Source: Sporothrix humicola (lineage: Eukaryota; Ascomycota; Sordariomycetes; Ophiostomatales; Ophiostomataceae). From it: DNA of 64,000 nucleotides. Below the pieces are notes generated by a model. It saw only the letters and a program-made list of their open reading frames with translations, ran no database searches and was not told the origin of the DNA. The stretch spans positions 186,001 through 250,000 of the forward strand of contig WNYE01000053.1 in the NCBI GenBank assembly GCA_021396245.1. The letters are read 5' to 3'. Both the position numbers and the translations under genes were made by a program. Numbering within the stretch: the stretch's first letter is position 1; every line of letters starts with the position of its first letter. This document shows positions 31,347 to 41,538 of this stretch, piece by piece.

Positions 31347-33675
31347 GATGGCGAGGGAGAATGGCTGGTGCTGGTGGGTGGGAGTCGAAGTCGGCCAAGA
31401 TCAATTGGAGTCAATTGAGAAGACCAAGACCGCAACTGTTTAAGCATCAAAGTCACTGCCATCGCGTATTCTTTCTTTTATTACTTTCCACGTCGCTCAC
31501 TTGCTGCATTTGCTGTGCTGTCCTCATCGGAACAGCTCTCCGCGGTTTCTGCATTCTGTCTTCTTTGCGTCTCAATTGGCACCCTTTCTATGAGGGTTTC
31601 CCGTCCTTTTGGTGGTCCCAAACGCAGATATATTAAAAGACCACTTTATGCGCGGGCGAGGCTCGTCTTTTCGCATAAAAACGGCAGACCCACGGCAAGC
31701 ACTCTTCCACTTTATGGGAAGAGGCTGAAAGTCCAGATCCACACGGGCCGTCATTCGTCAATTACAGCTTTGTCAGATGGACGTCGAATTCGACGTCGAC
31801 CTATCACAAGATCCGTCACCTGATATTTCTTTCCTCTTGTACATCATCTACCTCTGCCTTTCCTCCCGGAAGATCATTTTGCGCGATCCGCCGACAACAT
31901 CCACAACGTCGACACTACCGACGACTGATATCATGTTCGCCTCTCCGTCCGTCCCGCCGGGATGGCTTTTGATCCTGGCTCTGCAGGTCTTTCTTCAAAA
32001 AGAAATTTTAAGACAGGTCGAACATTCTTTAATCTTCTTCAGCCTTATGGCGTCAAACGATTCGTGGCTTTTCAACATGGAATCTTTTCCCTGTTCGTTG
32101 CCTGTGGCTTGCGTCTCACCAAAATTACCCAAAACAGTAATTTTGCCTCCTAACTTACACGGGCTTTTGTAGTACTGTAACCGGGGTCTGGTATCATGAT
32201 GTCAGCCCCGAGCACCCGCGTAGCCGGTCTTCTGAAGGATGAGCTTCGTTTTGTAGGAGCGTTTGGTGGCTCAACGGTCTTCCTGGCACATGGCAAAGTA
32301 GACGTACCATGTGGAAACAGCCTGGGAACACTGTCATGTATCTTGATGATTTTGTCGTTGTAAGCTCCTTTATGTTGACCTCCTATTTACATGCCATCTT
32401 GTCAGCCCCTATACTTGAATACCTTTCTTTCCTCATACATTCAATTGCAGTCCAAGCACTCTTCACAGCATTCAATAGGCTGTTTATGTTGTATTACTAC
32501 AACTCGCTTCTCCTCTCCTTCCCCTCTTCTCTTGACAAGTCCGAGTTGAAGCAAGATACTCCGGCCACGAGCATAACTACTCTATAACGGGCACAACAAG
32601 ACTCCGAGATGCCTCGTTGTGTATTTTTTTTTTCTTTCTGTATTTTCCGTATTGTTTCTCTCACAGCCACAACCAGATCACGCTTGCACAAGTGGGTATT
32701 CAATCCCGGAATACGTCTTTCCTAGGTCGACGCGGCTGGCAGGGACTACTCGCGCCAAAAACACACCAAAACACACCAAAAAAGGCTCAAAAAGGACACC
32801 CAGAATCATGTTAGCGCTGGTTTGGTATGCACGCTGTGTGACGAAATGGAGAAAGAAGTGTGAAGAACCAATGTGTGACCAGGACGTAAAATCACATCCG
32901 GAGAACATCGAGTGTGTGGGGAGAGGAGACAACTAAAGTGACAACGGAGACTGTGGCGCCTAGCGAGGGCCTAGAGAGGCCTAAACGGGCCTAATGGGAC
33001 GCCTCTTTGCGCATTCACACTGAGAGACTGGGGTCTACCAACTGACACCCCGGCCGGCGGCCCTGGAAACCAGTGTAATTCCCCTCACTGGATACGTCGA
33101 GTCAAGACGGTTCTGGGTCGTCACCAACGCCCGCATTCTCCGAGGCACGCGCTATTACCCCACTCCAAGGAGCGGAAGGTCGGAGACAAAAGAGAAGAAG
33201 AGAGGAAACAAGAGGAAAAGAGAGCAACAAAGATGGACAGAAAGAGAGGATTTACAGATATTTCGAGAAGAAATCAGGGGAATATAGGTCATTCAGGGCA
33301 TTCGGGGCATGTTAGGCAGGCACGATGCTGCAGATAGCTCCAAAAGTGGACTCTGAACAGGCTGTATTTACACGGTGACGGGGTGCATTTGGGGCATTTT
33401 GTAGAGAAGCTTGAAGAGGTTATTGAAAGCGAAAGCGAATGTACAAGAAGAACAGTCCGTAGTCAGTTAATTGATCTTGATCTTGATCTTATTTCTCAAT
33501 CTTAAAATTGTACACTGTCGCATCATCATCTTGCCATCTCTTGCAATCCATTCTTGTAGGTCGTTCCTTCCTGACATCCACACAGTCACTTACATCATAA
33601 TCTAACACGACAGCTCTCAACTTACAACAACCTTTCTTCACCTCACATCCCTCCACCACACACTCCACACACAAA
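31347..33675. other. 2.3-kb divergent intergenic region
   Basis: Shared upstream region of the secreted protein (minus) and the SDR (plus). No gene seen. A 10-11-base periodic repeat built on GGCCTA lies at about 32957-32995. The segment just before 33676 is a CA/CT-rich leader (CCACACACTCCACACACAAA). Confidence 0.45.
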
Positions 33676-34554
33676 ATGGCCGGCCTCGTCAAGGGAACCG
33701 CTTTCATCACCGGCGCCGCCTCCGGCATTGGCCAGTACACGGCGCTGGCGTTTGCCCGCAACGGCATCACCAACCTGGCCCTGGCCGACATCAACCTCGA
33801 GGCGCTCGAGGCCAGCAGCAAGCAGCTCAAGGAGCAGTTCCCCAACGTCAACGTGCTGAACCTGCAGGTCGACGTGCAGAGCGGCGAGCAGGTCAAGGCG
33901 ACTGTCGCTGCCGTCGTTGCCAAGTTTGGCCGCCTCGACATTGCCGTCAACAACGCCGGCATTGGCGGCTCGGGCAAGCCCACCCATGAAGTCGACGAAG
34001 AGGAGTGGCGCCGCGTCATCAACATTGACCTCGACGGCGTGTGGCGCTGCCAGAAGGAGGAGCTGGCCGTCATGGTCAAGCAGGAGTGAGCATCCCCAGC
34101 TGACAGGAAGCCGATAAATTGTTAAAGAGTGCACAAAAACTAATCTGCCTGCTACGCATCTAGGGACCTCGGCGTCCGCGACGGCCGTGGCCGCATCATC
34201 AACACGGCGTCCATGTATGGCATCGTCGCCCCTGGCAGTGCCATGTCGCAGACCGCCTACGCTGCCGCCAAGCACGGTGTTGTCGGCCTCACCAAGGGCG
34301 ACGGCAACACGTACGGCCCGCACAACATCCGCGTCAACTGCATCTGCCCCGGCTACGTCGAGACGCCTCTGCTGCTGCGCAGCATGGACACCGACCCCGA
34401 CTCGCCGCTCGGCCGCGATATTGCCCGCACGCCGCTGCTGCGCATGTGCGCCATGGAGGAGATTGCCGATGCCATTACGTTCCTGGCGTCGCGCATGAGC
34501 AGCTTCATGCAGGGCGCAGCGCTGATTTCGGACGGTGGCTTCACGACGCAGTAA
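33676..34554 (+). CDS. Short-chain dehydrogenase/reductase (SDR)
   Basis: Proposed CDS is join(33676..34085,34164..34554), 266 aa; the 78-base intron runs GTGAGC..TAG and keeps frame. Classical SDR features are all present: cofactor motif TGAASGIG at residues 12-19, NNAG near 92-95, and the catalytic set S153, Y169, K173 (YAAAK). A VNCICPGYVETP segment follows the active site, and the C-terminus is short. LADIN with an acid at the end of the second strand suggests NAD(H) preference. The enzyme would interconvert an alcohol and a ketone in the cytosol; the substrate is unknown. It converges with the zinc alcohol dehydrogenase 432 bases away. Confidence 0.92.
34086..34163 (+). other. Intron of the SDR gene
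   Basis: Seventy-eight bases, GTGAGC at the start and CATCTAG at the end. Splicing joins KQ-E to DLGVRDGRGRIINTAS in frame; unspliced reading meets a stop at once (TGA). Confidence 0.9.
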
Positions 34555-34986
34555 ACCTGCGGTGCGTAGCAGGAAGATGAACACTCCGAAGCCTGGGTCC
34601 GAAGCTCAAAAGACTGTACATATCCATGAGAGCCATGACGTCGAAATCAATGAAAATGAAGAAATGAAAGATGAAGAACAAGACTATTTATTTAGATTTA
34701 CGTGAAGTGACATGTGAAATGAGATGTGACGTTTTAAACCATAATTTCTATCACGTACACGAAGCCCAGTTGAATACGCACACAGAAGACGCAGTGAGAT
34801 TATTGCCTTGCAGTCAGAGCAACCCTGCCTCAGCGGATCTCAATTATGTCACTTTCATTACCACTCACACACAATACTGATGATCATCCATGTCATTCAA
34901 ACTTGCTATGTACAGGTATCCAAGTCGCTCAACATATTCTTTTTACATTATGTGTTTGTCTTCCCATTGGTCGCTGTCCTCAACGT
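34555..34986. other. Intergenic space between convergent SDR and ADH genes
   Basis: This 432-base stretch is moderately AT-rich and contains the two 3' UTRs. No gene. Confidence 0.5.
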
Positions 34987-36030
34987 TTAGTCGAAAACAA
35001 CGGCCGTCCGCATGGTGTTGCGGCCCTCCATCATCTCCTGGACCATGCCAGCCAGCTGGTCGAGGCCGCCGCGCACATCGACGACGGGGCGGATGTTGTG
35101 CTTGGCCGAGAACTCAATGGCCTTGGGGATCCGCTGCGGGATGCCCGTGCTGTCGGCCTTGATCTTGTAGACGCCCAGCACCAGCTCCATGGCCGTGACC
35201 TCGAGCGGCTTGGGGGCAATGCCGACCACCATCAGGGTGCCGCCAATGCGCAGGACCTTGGGCGCGTTGACAAACGCGGGCTGCACGTTGGTGTAGACGG
35301 CAGCGTAGTGGGCGCCGCCGCCCGTCAGCTTCTTGATCTCCTCAATGTAGTTGGGGTTGGTGCGCGAGTTGAAGGTGACCTCGGCACCCTGCTTGCGCGT
35401 CTCCTCGAGGTTGGCGTCGGCCACGTCGATGCCGATGACGCGCAGGCCCATGGCCTTGGCGTACTGCGTGGCGAGCTGGCCGAGGCCGCCGCAGCCGACG
35501 ACGGCGAACCACTGGCCGGGCTTGGCCTCGCAGGTGTCGACCGAGTTGAAAGCAGTGATACCGGCGCAGAAAATGGCCGAGGCCGTGCGCAGATCCCACT
35601 CCTTCTCGTCGAGCACGATGCCGTTGTGGTAGTCGACGACGGCGTACTCGGCGAAATAGCCATCCGCGTTGAAGCCCTGGATGCGGGCGGTGCCCAGCTG
35701 GCAGTGCGAGTTGTGGACCATGCAGCCCTCACACTCGAAGCAGCAGTCCACAAAGTAGCCAAAGCCGACGGCGTCGCCGGTCTTGAAGCCCTTGCCCTCG
35801 GCCGACGGGTGGAACGCCACAATGTGGCCGACGCCCTCGTGGCCAATCGTCACCGGGTAGTCGCAGGCGGCCCGCTCCATGTTCATCAGATCACTGTGGC
35901 ACAGCGATGCGCTCTTGATCTTGACCAGGAACTGGTTGGGGCCTGGTGTGGGCACGGGCACCTCGTTGACCACCACCTTCTTCTGCTTGGGGTCCCACTG
36001 GCCCGCCTGCATGGTCTTGGGAAGAGACAT
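34987..36030 (-). CDS. Zinc-dependent alcohol dehydrogenase (MDR family)
   Basis: A 347-aa single-exon ORF, usual length for fungal ADH. A GroES-like N-terminal domain carries the catalytic-zinc ligands C44 (SLCHSDLM) and H64/E65 (GHEGVGHI), with C155 as likely third ligand (AIFCAGITAF). Structural-zinc cysteines are C97, C100, C103 and C110 (CFECEGCMVHNSHC), with one residue fewer than usual before the last. The Rossmann motif GCGGLG is at 179-184, with an Asp at the second strand end (GIDVAD) favouring NAD(H). It should oxidise primary or secondary alcohols in the cytosol. Head-to-head with the aldehyde dehydrogenase across 3.2 kb and tail-to-tail with the SDR. ATG preceded by CACACACAATG is a good fungal start. 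Confidence 0.92.
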   Translation of the reverse strand: MSLPKTMQAGQWDPKQKKVVVNEVPVPTPGPNQFLVKIKSASLCHSDLMNMERAACDYPVTIGHEGVGHIVAFHPSAEGKGFKTGDAVGFGYFVDCCFECEGCMVHNSHCQLGTARIQGFNADGYFAEYAVVDYHNGIVLDEKEWDLRTASAIFCAGITAFNSVDTCEAKPGQWFAVVGCGGLGQLATQYAKAMGLRVIGIDVADANLEETRKQGAEVTFNSRTNPNYIEEIKKLTGGGAHYAAVYTNVQPAFVNAPKVLRIGGTLMVVGIAPKPLEVTAMELVLGVYKIKADSTGIPQRIPKAIEFSAKHNIRPVVDVRGGLDQLAGMVQEMMEGRNTMRTAVVFD

Positions 36031-36197
36031 TGTGTGTGGTTGGGGTGGTTGCTGTGAAGCTATGTGAATTCGAGAGAGACAGGAGAGTGTACCTTGATGG
36101 AATGAGAGGAGAAGCTTGATTGAGATGCGGAGAAGAAATGACGAGAGACGAGAACCTGTGTGACCCCTCGACGCAGGGGCGCTTGGAGGGGGGAAGC

Positions 36198-36205
36198 TAT
36201 ATAAA
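36198..36205. promoter_or_regulatory. TATA box upstream of the ADH gene
   Basis: TATATAAA on the plus strand (TTTATATA on the minus) about 170 bases upstream of the ADH start. Position suits the minus-strand ADH gene; orientation is ambiguous because the box is near-palindromic. Confidence 0.35.
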
Positions 36206-38771
36206 GGGCGGGCAGGACGTGAGGTGGGCGAGGCGGGCTGTGGTGAGGAGAGACGTGGAGCGAGACATCAGGACCATCGTCTCCAAGCGCGGGATGAAGT
36301 TCCCCTAGCTTTGCATGGCTTCCTCAAACGCCGCCAATCTCGAGTCAAGAGCGTCTTCCTAACGTGTGTCGTGCCTTCCACATCGGTGTTATGCTCTGTG
36401 CCCCTCCTTCCCATGCTATCCACGTTGCTTGGAGACGATGGGCTTTGGCTCTACGTACCCGAAGCCCGTGTAAACACGTCCCGGACTTGTCAGGGCGTGA
36501 CCAGGCAAGCCAGCAAGCGTGACACGTCTGTCACAGACTCACAGGCGCTCTTGTAAGTCCTCCTACGCGAGTTACTCCGAAGTTAGCTTGTTGGTGCTGC
36601 AGCCTTGCACCTGATCACCGTACCTCCAGCGCCTTCCCCGCATTGTCGGGCCCCCTATTCCAGCGCGGGGAGACTCGAGAAGACACAAAAGAAAAGGCAG
36701 GAGCATCTCCCTGACTTGCACGCTGAACAGGAAGGAGCGTTGGGGACAGCATCCAGGGAAATTCCTTTTGCTTCTCAGGGTCTTGTGCAAGACTGTGATT
36801 TACAGCGCTTTAGGTCGCTGTATTTCTTTTGGGTTGAAGATACATCTTCTTCGTGGGTAAGATACAAACACACATCCCACTTACGAGTCAAGATGTCGTT
36901 GGTGCCGTTTTGCTTGACGCAGCTTGGCGAAAGCACCGCCCAATAAACTACAAAGAGCTAAACTCTGTCTCCGCATTGTCTGGAGTCTGGATACGCTCAA
37001 TAATCTGGAGTAGTGGGGGTTTGTGGCGACTCGTTGGCTTTGTTGGAAGTCGCCGGCCCGGTTACCCCCTGCGGTCCGGATACACACAGAGAGAGCATTG
37101 GGTGAGAAGGTTGTCTGACAAGTGAAGGCAGTTGTGTCTGAAATCTGTATGGAAATGCTGCGTTTTTTGCAAGAGAGTCGTGCCTCTATTCATGCTTCAT
37201 TTTGTCTATTCCCGTCGTGATATAAGACTGCAAGTGTCCTGTCTTGAGAAATGTCTACAAATTGTGCTTGAAAAATGTTTATTTGCGAGAACCTCACTTA
37301 CACTCAAAATTGCCCTTTTCAGAATGTCGATGTACCAGCCACATTGTCCCGTGCTCTTTCCAGCGGTTCCCACAGTCAACAAGCCACATTTGCCAGCGGC
37401 AATAACGGGGCTCCTGTTTCTTTTGTCTCCCTCTTATCTTCTGAATTATTTTCTGTCAAAGTCTTGCTCCCAAATCACCGTCTTGTGACCACTTACTCGC
37501 AGTCAACCCGTCAATTCCGCACCCTCTCTTCAGCTCGTCCGCCGTTTCGGAATTTGCAATATCCTTTTTGCTCGATAACTCGATTCAAGTCACCTAAGAA
37601 ATATCCACAAGTCGGCGAAAGAACACACTGACACGAGTCGTTGTTTTGCAGGAGACTTTCCAGGTGTTGTCACAAAGGACACTAATGATCCCCCAACGAC
37701 AGTAGCCGAACGGATATTGATTTCCCATCCCAGCTCAATGATTCACTTTTTCGTCTTTTTTTTCTGGGCCTTTTCTGGGCCTTACTGCTTTTCCCCTCGT
37801 TTGTTTTCCGCGGCAAACCTTCTCCACCCACACCTTTCTTCAGAGTTCTTGTCAGTCCCCTGAACTGGAGCCCCCGCACAACTAGCAACTCCTCATTCTC
37901 CATTCTCCAACTTTTTGTCTTTTTGCCTGAGCACCTTTTTTTGTCACAAAAACTCTTCACTTTTTCGTCGTTCAACTGTCCTTCACCTCGTGTCGGAGTA
38001 TTTTGCTGTCCGTTGTTCGTAGCTATTTTCTGCTCCCAGTTGTCTGAGACTTCGTTGTGCCCTCTTCACTTTCGTATCCCCTCCCAACCTCTCTTCCCCA
38101 TTTCCTCCACGTTTTTCTCTCGTTGGCACTGGCCATCTCTATGTTTTCAATGGTTTGTAAGATACGTCGTAGACTGCCCCTCCTCTGGTCTCGTTTTCCT
38201 CTGAACCCCTCCTGCTTGGATCTCCCCCTCCATTTACCTCCTCTGTGTCGTTTTTGTTTGTCCCTCGCACTCCCCATCTGCCCGACTCTCACCAACAGTT
38301 ACCAACGAAAACTGCACTCCTGCAGGAGAGTTGCCATTGGTCTCGTAGCGGCGGACTTAGGATATTGCTATGCAGAAAGTAGAAACAACCACGCGTATCC
38401 GCGGTTATCATAACGCGTAGATGCTTACACTGATGCTGATGCTGGTGTTGGTGGCAGCAAGCAATCATCACCGTGCTCACCGAGGCCTTCACAGAAACAC
38501 TAGCTTTCACGGAATTAATGGTTTTACAACATAAATTAAATGCATTCTCAACTCGCCATACTCTACTCGCAACGGGAGTTTGTATGCCAATCTCCGCGAG
38601 AAAGAGGCTGTACTATGTAATACAAGGGACCCGTTCTCCAAACACATGATGCATGTCCCCAGACAAAGAGCTACTCACAAAGGGGGAATATTGCCCCTCC
38701 AAGCAGGCTCTGGCTTCTTGGGTCTTCAAGTTTGACCCCTCCGAGGCAATGATGTCTATTCTACATAGTAA

Positions 38772-38801
38772 TTCTTCTTCTTCTTCTTCTTCTTCTTCTT
38801 C
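38772..38801. repeat. (TTC)10 microsatellite
   Basis: Ten perfect TTC units, about 400 bases upstream of the aldehyde dehydrogenase start. Confidence 0.9.
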
Positions 38802-38898
38802 TCGTCTCTCGACTACCCCGTACTAGGCTTTAGGGGATTCTGTTACCGCCCTGTCTCGGTTAGCGTTTGGCGTCTTGCAGGCTGACGACAGGAGAAAG

Positions 38899-38932
38899 AA
38901 TAAAATAAAATAAAATAATAAATAAAATAAAT
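38899..38932. repeat. AAAAT/AAAT microsatellite
   Basis: Imperfect tract of TAAAA and TAA units, about 265 bases upstream of the aldehyde dehydrogenase start. Confidence 0.8.
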
Positions 38933-39196
38933 TCATCGGCGTTAAAGAGGGTCACGCATGAAGCTGTTGATGGGTTGCTTGGGAGGACCTCCTCTGCCTT
39001 GGTCTGTTGTTTCTGGTCGTCTGGTCGAATAAAAGACAAAGAGATCCTCTCATATTCATACTTTTTATTCTGTCTCTCTCGTCTCTCCATTCTCTCCATT
39101 TTCTTTTCTCCACGATTTTGATACCCCTTCTTATCTCCAACTTCAACCTCCAACCCTTTTTCTTTCTCACATCAACACCCCTCACCCCTCCTCACA

Positions 39197-40705
39197 ATGT
39201 CTCTCGGCCCCAGCCTCAAGATCCCTACGGGGGTCAAGTCGTTTGAGACCAAGTTTGGCAAGGACAACCTGCCCAAGCAGCTGTTCATCAACAACGAGTA
39301 CGTCGAGTCCAAGAACGCCAAGAAGCTCGAGCTGCACAACCCCAAGAACGGCGAGCTCGTCGCCAACGATGTGGCCCTGGCCGGCGAGGCCGATGTCGAG
39401 GCCGCCGTCGCTGCTGCCGAGGCTGCCTTCCCGGCCTGGCGCAAGATTGCGCCGCGCGAGCGCCGCGACATTATGCTCAAGTTTGCCGACATTCTCGAGG
39501 CCAACGGCCTGGCCCTGGCCGAGCTGACGCGCCTGACCCTGGGCGCACCCTTTGGCGCCTTTGGCTCGTTCGAGATCAACCTGTGCGCCGAGGCTTTCCG
39601 CTACTTTGCCGGCTGGATCGACAAGTTTGCCGGCGAGACGTACCCCCAGGACGACGGCTTCCTCAAGATTGTGCGCAACGAGCCCCTCGGCGTGACGGCC
39701 GGCATCATCCCCTGGAACGGCCCCATTGGCAACGTCGGCATGAAGGCCGGCCCCGCCCTGGCCACGGGCAACTGCTTTATCCTCAAGCCCTCGGAGAAGA
39801 CGCCCTTTGCCGCACTGGCTGTCGGCGACATGATCCGCGAGGCCGGCTTCCCGCCCGGTGTCTTCCAGATCCTGACGGGCGACGGCTCGACGGGCGCTCT
39901 GCTGGCCTCGCACATGAAGGTCCGCAAGATCTCGTTCACGGGCTCGACCAACACGGGCCGCAAGATCCAGGAGATGGCTGCCAAGTCCAACCTGAAGCGC
40001 GTCACCCTCGAGCTGGGCGGCAAGAGCCCTGCCGTTGTCTTTGACGACGCCAACCTCGAGAACGCCATCAACTGGTGCGCCAACGGCATTACCGCCAACA
40101 CGGGCCAGGTCTGCTTCGCCGCCTCGCGCGTCTACGTCCAGGAGGGTATCTACGACAAGTTCGTGGCCGGCTACAAGGCCGCCATGGAGGCCAAGATTGG
40201 CGGCGTCGGCGACCCGGATGCCGAGTCGACCATCATCGGCCCCCTGGTCGACAAGGCGCAGTTCGAGCGCGTCTCGGGCTTCCTGGAGCGCGGCAAGTCG
40301 CAGGGCACGCTGCTTGTCGGCGGCAACACGATTGGCGACAAGGGCTACTACGTCCAGCCGACCGTCTTTGAGAACGTCGGCGACGACGCCGAGATCCTGC
40401 GCAACGAGATCTTCGGCCCCGTCGCCGTCCTCAACAAGTTCAAGACCGAGGAGGAGATCATCGCCAAGGCCAACGACACCGAGTACGGCCTGATGGCCGG
40501 CGTCTTCACGCAGGACATCAACCGCGCCATGCGTCTGTCGGCCGAGATCGACAGCGGCATGGTCGGCGTCAACTGCGTCTCCATGTGCTTCCTCAACGCC
40601 CCCTTCGGCGGCAGCAAGGAGAGCGGTGTCGGCCGCGAGAACGCCATCAACGCTCTGCGCATGTTCACAGACACCAAGACCGTCTTTGTCAACCTGACCT
40701 ACTAG
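39197..40705 (+). CDS. NAD(P)-dependent aldehyde dehydrogenase
   Basis: A 502-aa single-exon ORF, usual length for the tetrameric ALDH class. Visible active-site elements: PWN at 172-174, KPSE at 197-200 (cofactor), FTGST at 247-251, general base E272 in LELGGKSP, and nucleophile C306 in NTGQVCFAASR. NEIFGPV follows near 400. These fit oxidation of an aldehyde to the acid with NAD(P)+; no targeting peptide is evident, so it is probably cytosolic. Codon use is extremely biased to C- and G-ending codons, which in ascomycetes usually goes with high expression. Neighbours are the ADH (divergent) and the BVMO 4.4 kb downstream. Substrate specificity cannot be assigned. Confidence 0.94.
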   Translation: MSLGPSLKIPTGVKSFETKFGKDNLPKQLFINNEYVESKNAKKLELHNPKNGELVANDVALAGEADVEAAVAAAEAAFPAWRKIAPRERRDIMLKFADILEANGLALAELTRLTLGAPFGAFGSFEINLCAEAFRYFAGWIDKFAGETYPQDDGFLKIVRNEPLGVTAGIIPWNGPIGNVGMKAGPALATGNCFILKPSEKTPFAALAVGDMIREAGFPPGVFQILTGDGSTGALLASHMKVRKISFTGSTNTGRKIQEMAAKSNLKRVTLELGGKSPAVVFDDANLENAINWCANGITANTGQVCFAASRVYVQEGIYDKFVAGYKAAMEAKIGGVGDPDAESTIIGPLVDKAQFERVSGFLERGKSQGTLLVGGNTIGDKGYYVQPTVFENVGDDAEILRNEIFGPVAVLNKFKTEEEIIAKANDTEYGLMAGVFTQDINRAMRLSAEIDSGMVGVNCVSMCFLNAPFGGSKESGVGRENAINALRMFTDTKTVFVNLTY

Positions 40706-41480
40706 GGGATTTGACAAGGTGTTTGGAAAAAGAAGTGCGTTTGATTTTGCAGGTACTGAAGGCCTGTATCCACTGTAAATAGCTTCAATGAATAAGACAC
40801 GAACAAAATGAATGATTCTACATCTGTGCAGCCAATTGACAGTCGCAATGTCCTACAACGTTTCCCCCTTCTCAATCTCAACTCTTTACTCTTTTCCCTT
40901 CTTTTTTCATCTCTCCTCTCTTATTCCCCTCACGACTCGCTCCTCCACGATTCAGTTACCAGAGCTGGCTTGGCGTCACAGCGCGCCCCATAACAGCTGC
41001 AGGAGCATGAATGCGCTGTAAATTTAGTGATACCGCCAAGTTACAGCGCACTTACAGCCCGGCCACGTTCTTGCCGCTTTGGTCGTGTCCTCTTACACCT
41101 CGGGCGGCAATGATTCAGTATCCGCGGTGACCCGCACAGGTCAGACGGCTGGACGGCTGCAACGATGAGATGATGTTAACGAGGCAGGAGCGACTCGCCG
41201 TTGCTGACTGACTGCGACTTTACAAGCAACGTGATTCAATATATTCCACGTTGTGAACAAAACTAATTATGAAAAGATAATGCACAAAGTCGAGTGTGAA
41301 TATCATTCACATTCACAGATCATGTACTCCGTCCTCCGTACTGCATCCGTTCACAACTCCCGTTGCGCGAGACCGGAACACCAATATCCCCTCCCCTCAC
41401 TGCCGTTCCATTTCACCTCCATCTCGTAACTGCACACTTCCCGTTTTCCTGAAATACCCAACACGACTCCGTTCTCTCTT

Positions 41481-41538
41481 CTCCTCTTCCTTCTCCTCTT
41501 CCTTCTCCTCTTCCTTCTCCTCTTCCTTCTCCTCTTCT
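41481..41538. repeat. Tandem repeat, unit CTCCTCTTCCTT
   Basis: Nearly five copies of a 12-base polypyrimidine unit. On the minus strand it reads as a Glu/Lys-rich open frame, which is a by-product of the repeat. Confidence 0.9.

Larger units (their letters stand above)
36031..39196. other. 3.2-kb divergent region between ADH and ALDH
   Basis: Shared upstream DNA of the two dehydrogenases. No gene recognised. It contains a (TTC)10 microsatellite (38772-38801) and an AAAAT/AAAT tract (38899-38932). The ALDH leader is strongly pyrimidine-rich and ends CCTCACA before the ATG, as in highly expressed fungal genes. Confidence 0.5.

Noticed and set aside
39182..40717. 511-aa open frame antisense to the aldehyde dehydrogenase
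   Set aside because: It mirrors the GC3-biased codons of the true gene, which has all ALDH active-site motifs. Its composition (Val/Leu/Gly/Asp/Ala/Gln) is that of a reverse-complement artefact.
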